Shown here: piece after piece, positions 1 through 6,080 of the stretch
Layout of the letters: the number at the start of each line of letters is the position of its first letter
How positions within the stretch are numbered: position 1 is the first letter of the stretch
Source: Candidatus Hodarchaeota archaeon
GTDB taxonomy: Archaea; Asgardarchaeota; Heimdallarchaeia; Hodarchaeales; Hodarchaeaceae
Assembly: GCA_030589605.1 (NCBI GenBank)
Contig: JAUUVJ010000045.1
Location: 1-14,188 of the forward strand
DNA: 14,188 nt
Direction of reading: 5' to 3'
Translations under genes and position numbers: made by a program
The notes under the pieces: generated by a model
Database searches by the model: none
What the model saw: the letters and a program-made list of their open reading frames with translations, nothing else
What the model was told of the DNA's origin: nothing

Positions 1-16
1 AGATAAGCTTATAAAA

Positions 17-60
17 GGTAAAGCTCTTTACCAAAATAGGAGCTTTATACTATAAAGCTT
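17..60 (+). promoter_or_regulatory. Promoter/operator region of the membrane protein-regulator pair
   Basis: Two inverted repeats lie next to each other. GGTAAA/TTTACC (17-22, 27-32) flanks a GCTC loop. A perfect 9-bp palindrome, AGCTTTATA-C-TATAAAGCT, covers 41-59, and a related AAGCTTATA sits at 5-13. The palindrome contains TTTATA/TATAAA, so it could be both the TATA element and a binding site for a dimeric regulator. A start about 25 bases downstream would give a short leader before the ribosome binding site AAAGGTG at 84-90. The likely ligand is the winged-helix protein encoded at 749, which would make this an autoregulated unit. The operator role is inference. Confidence 0.45.
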
Positions 61-96
61 TGAAAATTGAATCAAAAAACATAAAGGTGTTCTAAA

Positions 97-732
97 ATGA
101 ATCATAATTTTGATTTGATAACTATTAGAAGATCATCTCATCAAAATACATTAAAAGATGGGTTGATTTTTATAAGTATGGGATTTGTACTATTTACCGT
201 GGGTATGATGATGATAAACACGATATTTTACTGCTTACTACCAGTAGCAATGATTTTGAATCCTACTATTTTACAGATTTTAAAACAAAAATACACCTAT
301 CCCAGAATAGGATTTGTTCAACCCCAAAAAGAACCTATACAAATGATCTTAATAGTATTCAACCTTGGTATTGCTTGCATTTTCATTTTAATAATAGTAT
401 TAATGCTATTTTTTGGAAATACTGGAAATACGATTGATTTTGAAATGTGGTGGAATTTATTAACAATAGGTATTAGTATCGTCTTAGGTGTACAAAGTAC
501 AGATTTTGGCCGAAAAACTGGCAATTTTCTTTACTTCTTAATAGCTGTTCTTTTCGTGGTAACAGGTTTCATCTTCTCCCTACTGGATATAGTCCCATTT
601 GAACATAAGTTTTCGATTTATTTATTTCTTTGGGGATGTACACTAATCGGAGGGGGATTATTTACTTTTTACAGATTTCTGAATACACACCCTGTTATCG
701 AAAATGAAGTAAACAATAATTCTGAAAATTGA
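97..732 (+). CDS. Six-helix integral membrane protein paired with a winged-helix regulator
   Basis: This 211-residue protein has about six hydrophobic segments, near residues 22-40, 42-62, 82-106, 118-134, 143-165 and 172-193, and a hydrophilic Asn/Glu-rich tail. The motif YPRIGFV at 68-74, in the loop between the second and third helices, resembles a PRIGY-type motif I associate with membrane proteins encoded beside small winged-helix regulators. That memory is not verified by a search. The start ATG has an AAAGGTG ribosome binding site about 6 bases upstream. The regulator gene follows after 16 bases and is probably in the same operon. There is no catalytic motif. A role in membrane sensing or in controlling the regulator is possible, but the substrate is unknown. 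Confidence 0.8.
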   Translation: MNHNFDLITIRRSSHQNTLKDGLIFISMGFVLFTVGMMMINTIFYCLLPVAMILNPTILQILKQKYTYPRIGFVQPQKEPIQMILIVFNLGIACIFILIIVLMLFFGNTGNTIDFEMWWNLLTIGISIVLGVQSTDFGRKTGNFLYFLIAVLFVVTGFIFSLLDIVPFEHKFSIYLFLWGCTLIGGGLFTFYRFLNTHPVIENEVNNNSEN

Positions 733-748
733 ATGTGAGTATGCAATA

Positions 749-1039
749 ATGACATCGTTAGAACTCAATAAACTGATTCATGAACCAAGCCGACTAAAAA
801 TCATTGTACAGTTATATGCTGTTGAAAGAACTGATTTTCTTTATTTAAAGCGCCAACTCGGGTTAACTTGGGGGAATTTATCAGTTCATTTAAGTAAATT
901 AGAAAAAGCAGGATATATAGAAATCAAAAAATCAATAGTTAATAAAAAAACGCATACTTCAGTTCATCTTACCTCGAGTGGGCGGATTACTTTTGAGGAA
1001 TATCGAAAATCTCTTAAAAGAGTTCTTGGAGAAACTTAA
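749..1039 (+). CDS. Small winged-helix DNA-binding transcriptional regulator
   Basis: This 96-residue protein is a single winged-helix domain. Helices cover about 3-26, a helix-turn-helix spans about 28-56, and the recognition helix carries GNLSVHLSKLEKAGY (42-56). A basic beta-hairpin wing (about 58-75, KKSIVNKKTHTSVHL) and a C-terminal helix, likely used for dimerisation, follow. The pattern is that of the ArsR/MarR-like group of small regulators common in archaea and bacteria. No metal-binding cysteine cluster is visible, so metal sensing is unlikely. It lies 16 bases after the membrane protein gene and is probably co-transcribed. A GTGAG at 736-740 could serve as ribosome binding site. 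The palindrome at 41-59 is the obvious candidate operator. Confidence 0.85.
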   Translation: MTSLELNKLIHEPSRLKIIVQLYAVERTDFLYLKRQLGLTWGNLSVHLSKLEKAGYIEIKKSIVNKKTHTSVHLTSSGRITFEEYRKSLKRVLGET

Positions 1040-1063
1040 TTATTATCCTTTGCCAAGACTCAT

Positions 1064-1086
1064 TTTATTCTTTTTTGAAGAATAAA
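1064..1086 (+). terminator. Candidate transcription terminator after the regulator gene
   Basis: A perfect 9-bp inverted repeat, TTTATTCTT (1064-1072) with AAGAATAAA (1078-1086), has a T-rich loop and includes a run of six T. It lies 25 bases after the regulator stop codon. Archaeal termination depends mainly on T-tracts, so the T-run may matter more than the hairpin. A second small inverted repeat, ACCCAA/TTGGGT, follows at 1121-1140. Confidence 0.4.
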
Positions 1087-1235
1087 TCCGTTAAAAAAAA
1101 AAAAATCACACACAATATAAACCCAATTAAAAATTTGGGTGAGGGAAAAAATTGTCTAGCTTCCTTTTAGTCACTTTATTCCCCTTCTGCAATAGAAAGA
1201 TTTATTTTATTGGTAATTCTTCGTAACTTGAAACG

Positions 1236-1246
1236 GTATATTATAT
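1236..1246 (+). promoter_or_regulatory. TATA-like promoter of the membrane protein cassette
   Basis: TATATTATATT is preceded by GAAACGG, an archaeal BRE-TATA arrangement. It sits about 40 bases before the start codon at 1283, which leaves room for a short leader carrying the strong AGGAGG ribosome binding site at 1269-1274. The assignment is by position and base composition only. Confidence 0.45.
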
Positions 1247-1282
1247 TTTTTATGAGGAGATTTTTCTTAGGAGGAAAAAAGA

Positions 1283-1828
1283 ATGCTTGAGAGTGATTGG
1301 GTAAAAAAGCGATTAATGAACACTAAAGAGTCCACACTGGAATGGATAGGCACATTTCTGTTTATTTTCGGTTTTTTAGTCATTATAATCTTATACAACA
1401 CCTATAATGAGCTTGATCCATCTGTAATACGAACTGTTATCTTTATAGCAATGATTATTGTTGGAGGATTTTATTCTCTTCTGTTTTTTGGTGCATTAGG
1501 TAGTTTTTTTCCCCAACCAGAAGAAAAAAAGTCTATTTTTGATGATATTGAATTAATTCCTTATTTCATTCGTCATCCTAAACAAAAAAGGGCAGTCAAA
1601 GTAATTTTGGCCTTTACTGTCATTAATGCACTTATTTATGCATCTGTCTACGCAATCATTGGTTTTTATAATTGGTTGCTTATGCCTGTTCAAATTTCAA
1701 ACATAGCAATTGCTATTTTAGTAGCCATTTTAATAGAACATTCTTTTCAATTATTAGGCATTGGATTCAAGAATATTATTCAATATCAAGTCATTTTAGA
1801 ATCACAAGAAAATCTATCAGAAGAATAG
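1283..1828 (+). CDS. Four-helix membrane protein, unknown function
   Basis: This 181-residue protein has four strongly hydrophobic segments, at about 20-39, 50-74, 105-127 and 138-160. A charged loop between the second and third (about 77-104) contains PQPEEKKSIFDD and the basic stretch RHPKQKRAVK. Both ends are polar. The start ATG follows AGGAGG at good spacing. It is the first gene after a TATA-like element, and the next gene begins 15 bases after its stop, so it leads a cassette of membrane-associated proteins. No transport, peptidase or enzyme motif is seen and I do not recognise the family. It could be the membrane anchor or pore of a multi-protein complex made with its neighbours, but that is only inferred from the layout. 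Confidence 0.7.
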   Translation: MLESDWVKKRLMNTKESTLEWIGTFLFIFGFLVIIILYNTYNELDPSVIRTVIFIAMIIVGGFYSLLFFGALGSFFPQPEEKKSIFDDIELIPYFIRHPKQKRAVKVILAFTVINALIYASVYAIIGFYNWLLMPVQISNIAIAILVAILIEHSFQLLGIGFKNIIQYQVILESQENLSEE

Positions 1829-1843
1829 CAGGAGGTAGATGAA

Positions 1844-2332
1844 TTGAACGAGATAACTATATTTGATGTTGGAACATTCTTCATTGCTGGTATAGCTCTC
1901 TGTTTATCTGTGTATAATACTATAAAACAACATTATAAGAGAGGTGCAGAGGTTTATCTTCTTAAAGACATTGTTAATGCAGAGTTTTTCCCCCATCAAA
2001 GAGCTAATACAGGTCATTTTGATGGTAGTATGAGAATCTCCTTATTTTTTTATAATGAAGGAGATATGATGAGTACAGTGCAATTTAAGTCAATAAAAAT
2101 TTTAAATCAAGATTTTGAAAAATGTTCGAACTTTAATCCTCCAAAAATCACTCTTCCTCCTCAAAATTCGACATTAGTACAATTTGATGACTTCTTTTTT
2201 AGAAATAAACGAGAAGGGAGGATTGAATTCCCTGCTCAAATTAAAATAAATGTAGATTTTGTGTTTAATAAGAAGAAGAAACCGTTACTTAAATCTGTAG
2301 AAGTTCCTGTAAATTGTGAAGTCAAATATTGA
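1844..2332 (+). CDS. Membrane-anchored beta-rich protein, unknown function
   Basis: This 162-residue protein starts at TTG 1844. GGAGGT at 1831-1836 is correctly spaced for it, while the nearby ATG at 1839 stops after two codons. One N-terminal hydrophobic helix (about 8-24) is followed by a basic patch (KQHYKRG) and then a domain rich in predicted beta strands (about 45-160; SLFFYNEGDMMSTVQFK, LPPQNSTLVQFDDFFF, and a basic FNKKKKP turn near the end). The layout suggests a cytoplasmic beta-sandwich tethered to the membrane. The protein at 2397 has the same order (helix, basic hinge, beta domain containing an FYNEGD- or QNTGD-like strand turn), so the two may be distant paralogues or partners. 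It follows the four-helix protein by 15 bases. Confidence 0.7.
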   Translation: MNEITIFDVGTFFIAGIALCLSVYNTIKQHYKRGAEVYLLKDIVNAEFFPHQRANTGHFDGSMRISLFFYNEGDMMSTVQFKSIKILNQDFEKCSNFNPPKITLPPQNSTLVQFDDFFFRNKREGRIEFPAQIKINVDFVFNKKKKPLLKSVEVPVNCEVKY

Positions 2333-2337
2333 CCTAG

Positions 2338-2344
2338 TTTTTTT
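2338..2344 (+). terminator. T-run between two cassette genes, possible weak terminator
   Basis: A run of seven T lies six bases after the stop codon at 2332. A TATA-like GAGTATAAG (2364-2372) follows, before the next gene at 2397. Together they could end one transcript and start another, or simply tune downstream expression. No hairpin is evident. Confidence 0.25.
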
Positions 2345-2396
2345 AATAAGTGGAGAAAAAAAAGAGTATAAGAGAATAATCTTTGAGGGATAAGGA

Positions 2397-2957
2397 TTGA
2401 ATCTTAGAAAAATTGATGAAGAACTGGTAATTATAGCAGGAGTTGTTATTCTCGGTATTGTTATTGTATTAGGGATAACTACTCAAAGTTTTAAATTTTC
2501 TGATGGTGTATCAGCAATTTCTGTGGCCATAGCTGCTTTAGCATTATATTATTCCAAAAGGGTAAGGGGGCCTGAGTTCAATTTAACAGAAGCAAGACAG
2601 ACTCATAAAAAAGAAGAATTAATAACTATAACTGTATTAGTTCAGAACACAGGGGATCGAATGGGGTATTTACGATGGGATAAGATTAGTATTAAGATAG
2701 GGGAAAGAATAATTCAGACAGAGAAAGAAGCTTATAAAAAATTAACGGGTATATTTGCATCTGATGAACAAGTAGAAAAAGGGTTTTCTTTTCCTTTAGG
2801 GAAACATGAAGACCTTACCGAAGGTATGTTTGTTGCTGAAGGAGTGTACTCCAACCATAAAGGAAAAGGAATGATCCCAGATACATGGATAATTCCCCTC
2901 ACTGGAGAGCTCAAACCAATTAAAGAAGAGGAAAGGAGGATAGAAGATGACTCTTGA
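2397..2957 (+). CDS. Membrane protein with two helices and a cytoplasmic beta-rich domain
   Basis: This 186-residue protein begins at TTG 2397, with GAGGGATAAGGA just upstream. Two hydrophobic segments (about 10-28 and 36-52) are followed by a basic hinge (YYSKRVRGPEF) and a soluble domain of alternating strands from about 60 to 165 (ITITVLVQNTGDRMGY, WDKISIKIG, FSFPLGKHEDLTEGMFV). A charged tail ends it. Short polar-hydrophobic alternation and a QNTGD turn suggest a beta-sandwich, as in the protein at 1844. No catalytic residues can be assigned. The next gene overlaps its end by 11 bases, which implies translational coupling. I do not recognise the family. Confidence 0.7.
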   Translation: MNLRKIDEELVIIAGVVILGIVIVLGITTQSFKFSDGVSAISVAIAALALYYSKRVRGPEFNLTEARQTHKKEELITITVLVQNTGDRMGYLRWDKISIKIGERIIQTEKEAYKKLTGIFASDEQVEKGFSFPLGKHEDLTEGMFVAEGVYSNHKGKGMIPDTWIIPLTGELKPIKEEERRIEDDS

Positions 2958-3291
2958 AGAAACGATAGTGAATCTAATTCCTGTGTTCTTTGGGTGGCTT
3001 TTAGGTGTAAGTACTCTTGGTATTCCTAAATTTTTCGGATGGTTAAACGCTAAGAATATACAGAAGAAATATAGTCCTCTTATCAACCAAATAAAAAATG
3101 GTAAATTGAGTAGAACTAAAAATGTTCTAATGCCTTCTAAAATTGCAGGTAAAAAGCAATCTTTTTCAGCTCTCCCCGAATCCGATAAAATTTTGTTATT
3201 TGAGAAACTACCGGAGTTGATTCTATATAATAAGGATTGGGAGTCATTTGAAAGGATTATTAAATATCTAGACAAAAAAATGCAAACCTAA
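2947..3291 (+). CDS. Small protein with one N-terminal membrane helix
   Basis: This 114-residue protein overlaps the preceding gene by 11 bases. It has a strong ribosome binding site, GAAAGGAGGA at 2931-2940, inside that gene. Residues about 6-30 are hydrophobic with two FFGW motifs (LIPVFFGWLLGVSTLG, PKFFGW), consistent with one membrane or membrane-surface helix. A basic helical region (about 35-70) and a helical C-terminus (LPELILYNKDWESFERIIKYL) follow. The coupling suggests equal production with the upstream membrane protein, so a complex is plausible. No known domain is recognised. An overlapping frame on the other strand across 2796-3275 is considered a shadow. Confidence 0.65.
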   Translation: MTLEETIVNLIPVFFGWLLGVSTLGIPKFFGWLNAKNIQKKYSPLINQIKNGKLSRTKNVLMPSKIAGKKQSFSALPESDKILLFEKLPELILYNKDWESFERIIKYLDKKMQT

Positions 3292-3350
3292 AGACATTCA
3301 TTACTTGATAGTTTTAGATTGAACTCGGAATACAAAAATCCTTTAGACAA

Positions 3351-3358
3351 TTATATAT
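3351..3358 (+). promoter_or_regulatory. TATA-like element before the zinc-ribbon HEPN gene
   Basis: TTATATAT lies about 47 bases before the ATG at 3398, inside a 106-base gap, the largest in the cassette. It suggests that the HEPN gene can be transcribed on its own as well as by read-through. It is not supported by a conserved BRE. Confidence 0.3.
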
Positions 3359-3397
3359 TCCCATGAAGACGAAACGGGTGTTGGAAGTCAGATTAAA

Positions 3398-4417
3398 ATG
3401 GCAGATAAATTAATTAATAAAGTAAATATGATAAAGGAACGATGTCCTTATTGTAAAACAATGTTAGAAATTAAAATTAAAGATAGATCAAAACTGATAC
3501 GGATTATTTGTCCTAAATGCAATACAAAATTTATTTTTAACGAAGTGACTCATAATCAGCTAATAAAGCAATTTATTGAATATTATCAGGGAATTAGACC
3601 AGACGTTCAGAATATGGATAATTCTTATGCAAAAGATTGGATAAACTCTATCACAGGATACAAAGGAGATCCAAATAGAAATCTTCCTGATTTAGTGTCA
3701 TTAATTACCATTTCTCAAAGATATGATAGACTAAAGGATGCTTTAGAAAATATTAGACAATTTTTTGTAACTCATATTACTCCGAATTGGAAAAGTTGGT
3801 TTCAATTCATTCATACAAATATCATCGAATTTCCCGGTTTTTCTTATCAAATGAACGAACGATATAATAACGAGATGGCTGATGATCTCAAGTTTCAAAC
3901 TATTGATGAATATAAGCAATTTTGTATCTTATTAGATACAACAGAATCATCTAAATACTTGATTATGGATCATATTGCAACAGAGTTGATTAGACCTAAT
4001 GTAAATATCCTTACTCTTGCTTTAACGGATTTTATGTACATATTTATTTTCTTTGAAAAAATTAATGTTATCTATAGACGATTATTCTTTGAAATACCAA
4101 TCAAATCAAATCCCAATAAAGAATATCCTGATAAAAACATTTTTGAGTTTGATAAAGGAGGTACATTAGAGAATTATAGAAAATTTCGACATTCTGTTGC
4201 TCATGGTCAATTTCAAATAATTAATAAAATGAAGAAGCAATTACAATTCTTTGATTTTAACCAAAAAACTGGAGTCTATGAAGTTATTCCTGATTTTAAT
4301 GAGTTGAATATCGAAATGGTAGTATTATTTCAAATAATTGTCTTGATAATTCAATTTTATCAACCGTTTTGGCAAAGTAGGGGAAGAGAGGAATTATTTT
4401 TGCCTCAAGTAATATGA
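3398..4417 (+). CDS. Zinc-ribbon protein with C-terminal HEPN-like domain, candidate RNase
   Basis: This 339-residue protein has an N-terminal zinc ribbon (CPYC at 16-19, CPKC at 38-41), a middle helical region (about 55-200), and a helical C-terminal domain containing FRHSVAHGQ. That gives R264-x4-H269, the R-x4-6-H signature of HEPN RNases, here in the RHxxxHG form. HEPN domains usually dimerise and cut RNA, and many act in toxin-antitoxin or antiviral systems. Whether this one is active is unknown. The ribbon may bind nucleic acid or a partner. The start at 3398 has only a weak GGAAG upstream; the ATG at 3428 would still keep the ribbon. It closes the membrane-protein cassette and converges on the minus-strand island at 4454. 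Confidence 0.75.
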   Translation: MADKLINKVNMIKERCPYCKTMLEIKIKDRSKLIRIICPKCNTKFIFNEVTHNQLIKQFIEYYQGIRPDVQNMDNSYAKDWINSITGYKGDPNRNLPDLVSLITISQRYDRLKDALENIRQFFVTHITPNWKSWFQFIHTNIIEFPGFSYQMNERYNNEMADDLKFQTIDEYKQFCILLDTTESSKYLIMDHIATELIRPNVNILTLALTDFMYIFIFFEKINVIYRRLFFEIPIKSNPNKEYPDKNIFEFDKGGTLENYRKFRHSVAHGQFQIINKMKKQLQFFDFNQKTGVYEVIPDFNELNIEMVVLFQIIVLIIQFYQPFWQSRGREELFLPQVI

Positions 4418-4421
4418 TTTG

Positions 4422-4452
4422 GTAAAAAAGAAAGGGAAAGAAAAAAGAGAGA
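4422..4452 (-). terminator. T-rich terminator of the HEPN-recombinase transcript
   Basis: On the minus strand this short stretch is almost pure pyrimidine with two runs of six T, directly after the recombinase-fragment stop codon. Archaeal RNA polymerase ends on such T-tracts. It lies in the 36-base gap between convergent genes. Confidence 0.45.
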
Positions 4453-4453
4453 A

Positions 4454-4753
4454 TTAGGTTGAATTGTTGTTATTCCGTACCTGTTCACGAAATCGCCTTC
4501 TAGAGTCCTTTTCCTTCTCTCTTAGATAACGTTGAGTGATTGCAACATCTGTATGCCCCATCGCATCTCGGATTAACTCTAAATCAACCTTTCTGACATT
4601 TCGATTAATTGTAGCAAACGTTCTACGAAGATCGTGGGATGTAAAATGATATTTCTTCTTAAACTCTTTACGTTCTTGCTTTTCTTCTTTAGTAAGCTCA
4701 GAGACTTTCCTGTTATGTAAGTGTTCAGGTAAAGGGTGAACTATTTCTGACAT
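4454..4753 (-). CDS. C-terminal catalytic fragment of a tyrosine recombinase (truncated integrase)
   Basis: This 99-residue product carries the last part of a lambda-type integrase catalytic domain: HDLRR (H40, R43 of the HxxR box), MGHTDV (H67 of the H/W box) and QRYL (Y76, the nucleophile). The N-terminal arm and core-binding domains, and the first catalytic Arg and Lys, are missing; a full enzyme is usually about 300 residues or more. It therefore cannot recombine DNA by itself. The ATG overlaps the end of the HEPN gene by 13 bases in another frame, so the two are translationally coupled. It is either a decayed mobile-element integrase or a retained DNA-binding/partner piece. The basic tail (REKEKDSRRRFREQVR) is intact. 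Confidence 0.8.
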   Translation of the reverse strand: MSEIVHPLPEHLHNRKVSELTKEEKQERKEFKKKYHFTSHDLRRTFATINRNVRKVDLELIRDAMGHTDVAITQRYLREKEKDSRRRFREQVRNNNNST

Positions 4754-5508
4754 TCCCTCATCTGTAACTCTGGATATTTCTTAACTAATACATTATCAAA
4801 TTCTTGGATAAAAATTTCAAAAGGATCTATCAGCTCAAGGAATTTCTCTTTAGAAATCTTTATTTCATCTCCAACCTTATAATCGTGATCTCCATATTTT
4901 GCTAAGAAAATATGGTTTACCATTCCTCCTGAATGTAGAAATTGATTTCTCACTAAACGTGTCTTTGTTATTCGCTTAATCAGATCACTGCTTATTTCGT
5001 GATTTATAGAATATTTCGCTTTGACATAAGCTAGGATTTGCTTAAAGCTCTTATAGAATAAATCATGCAATTCTTTATCAATAACTCTATCTAATAATAA
5101 ATCTGAATCAGCGGTTTTTTTATCTGAATCAAATAAATCTTTTAACTTGAATTGCTTTTCACTTAAAATTGTCGGGTATTTTTGTAAAATAAATTTAAAA
5201 CATCGAAATAGATATGTTTCAAAAGCTACATAAGTCGAAAGAAACATATTCTTATAAATTTCGAATATAATGAACTTTTTTTCAATATTTTCAATTGAAT
5301 GAATTAAAAATCTCAGAGCGGACATATCTGAATCGGATGATTTTATTTTTTCTTCGTATTGCATTTTAAAGGAGCCTAAGGTGTTTTTATATTTCTCTAA
5401 TCCAGGTTGAATATTATTCAACATCATTTTACTTAATATAAATTGAATAGAGTATGTTCTAAAGTATTCTTCGTAATATATACTGTGTCTATTTTCTCTT
5501 GTTCTCAA
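4741..5508 (-). CDS. HEPN-domain protein, candidate RNase effector
   Basis: This 255-residue, largely helical protein starts at TTG 5508, preceded by AAGGTGA at about 5514-5520. Near the C-terminus, TRLVRNQFLHSGG contains R187-N-x3-H192, the classic HEPN RNxxxH motif. An earlier helix with YVAFETYLFRCF (about 93-104) resembles the conserved helix of the RiboL-PSP/MAE_28990-type HEPN group. The last 50 residues (YKVGDEIKISKEKFLELIDPFEIFIQEF) form a strand-turn-helix end often seen in that group. Such proteins are suspected RNases in defence and toxin systems. The truncated recombinase gene overlaps its end. Upstream is a small coiled-coil gene whose leader is duplicated before the HNH gene. 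Activity and target are unknown. Confidence 0.78.
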   Translation of the reverse strand: MRTRENRHSIYYEEYFRTYSIQFILSKMMLNNIQPGLEKYKNTLGSFKMQYEEKIKSSDSDMSALRFLIHSIENIEKKFIIFEIYKNMFLSTYVAFETYLFRCFKFILQKYPTILSEKQFKLKDLFDSDKKTADSDLLLDRVIDKELHDLFYKSFKQILAYVKAKYSINHEISSDLIKRITKTRLVRNQFLHSGGMVNHIFLAKYGDHDYKVGDEIKISKEKFLELIDPFEIFIQEFDNVLVKKYPELQMRECQK

Positions 5509-5623
5509 AAAATCACCTTTTGTTTAGATCATCATCACATGCAGCTTAGACAGTCTAGGAATAAAATCGTATTCTCAGACACACTACTTCCTTCCTTTTC
5601 ACTGAGTATAATCGTCTCTTTTT

Positions 5624-5818
5624 TTAGGCTTTTGTTGAATTTTTCTTCCCCTTAGAATTACTTTCAAAATAAACATCAAGTTTTATTTTGCTATCGATCC
5701 TATATAGCTCCTGTTGTAGTACATTGATTTGATCTTTCAGTTTTAAGTTCTCTAAGCGTATTTGGGTGACCTTTTCATTGTGTTCAAGAGCCTGTTGATA
5801 TAGCTGGTCTAATTTCAT
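5624..5818 (-). CDS. Small coiled-coil protein at the head of the HEPN module
   Basis: This 64-residue protein is almost entirely helical, with heptad-like spacing of Leu/Ile (LDQLYQQALEHNEKV, then LENLKLKDQINVLQQELYRI), so a dimeric coiled coil is likely. It ends in a basic tail (NSKGKKNSTKA). The ATG at 5818 follows GAGGTGAG. The first 20 codons and the 124 bases upstream are repeated at 7684-7872, where the copy is cut short. The HEPN gene begins 115 bases downstream on the same strand. Its size and position recall an antitoxin or adaptor for the next gene, but nothing in the sequence proves that. I do not recognise a named family. Confidence 0.65.
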   Translation of the reverse strand: MKLDQLYQQALEHNEKVTQIRLENLKLKDQINVLQQELYRIDSKIKLDVYFESNSKGKKNSTKA

Positions 5819-5942
5819 CTTGGGTAACTCACCTCACGAGATCTCGGCTAGTAAAAAACGAAATCTTCATTCCTTTTGTCTGTGAATTATGGAACTGGAT
5901 GTGATACTTCATCCCTTTTCTTGCTCATTCTTAAAAGTTTTC
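5754..5942. repeat. Long direct repeat, copy 1 (leader plus start of coiled-coil gene)
   Basis: This stretch matches 7684-7872 in the same orientation, with scattered substitutions and about one single-base indel in the leader. It covers the promoter, leader and first 20 or so codons of the coiled-coil gene. Similarity fades abruptly inside the coding region, where the two copies continue into unrelated sequence and different nuclease-like genes. Confidence 0.75.
5819..5942 (-). promoter_or_regulatory. Conserved promoter and long leader of the coiled-coil gene, copy 1
   Basis: On the minus strand GAAAACTTTTAAGAATGAG (5942-5924) looks like a BRE plus TATA box. A leader of roughly 90-100 bases follows, ending in GTGAGGTGAG before the ATG. 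Copy 2 at 7750-7872 keeps the TATA-like block, a central TCCAGTTCCA patch and the ribosome binding site, while the bases between have drifted. The pattern suggests selection on the promoter and part of the leader. Confidence 0.5.
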
Positions 5943-6080
5943 TTGTAGAAAAAGTCAGAATCGATGAATGAAGATGGTGCTTTTTCATCCTAAAATGTGT
6001 TTTATTTTCAAAAACCAGTTTATAAATTAAGAAAAAGGTAGTTTTTCAAGAAAGTAGGAATAAATAAGTCCCAAATCTGT

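Noticed and set aside
2796..3275. A 159-residue open frame on the minus strand
   Set aside because: It lies across two genes with good ribosome sites and protein-like composition on the plus strand. Its own sequence is Phe/Ser-rich with no start signal, typical of a shadow frame.
5443..5655. Plus-strand frame of 70 codons between the coiled-coil and HEPN genes
   Set aside because: It overlaps both minus-strand genes or their leader, is Ser/Phe/Leu-rich, and has no ribosome binding site.
4741..5818. Classical HEPN-MNT toxin-antitoxin pair
   Set aside because: The small gene beside the HEPN gene is a coiled coil and lacks the GSxxxxxxxxSDxD nucleotidyltransferase signature of MNT antitoxins.
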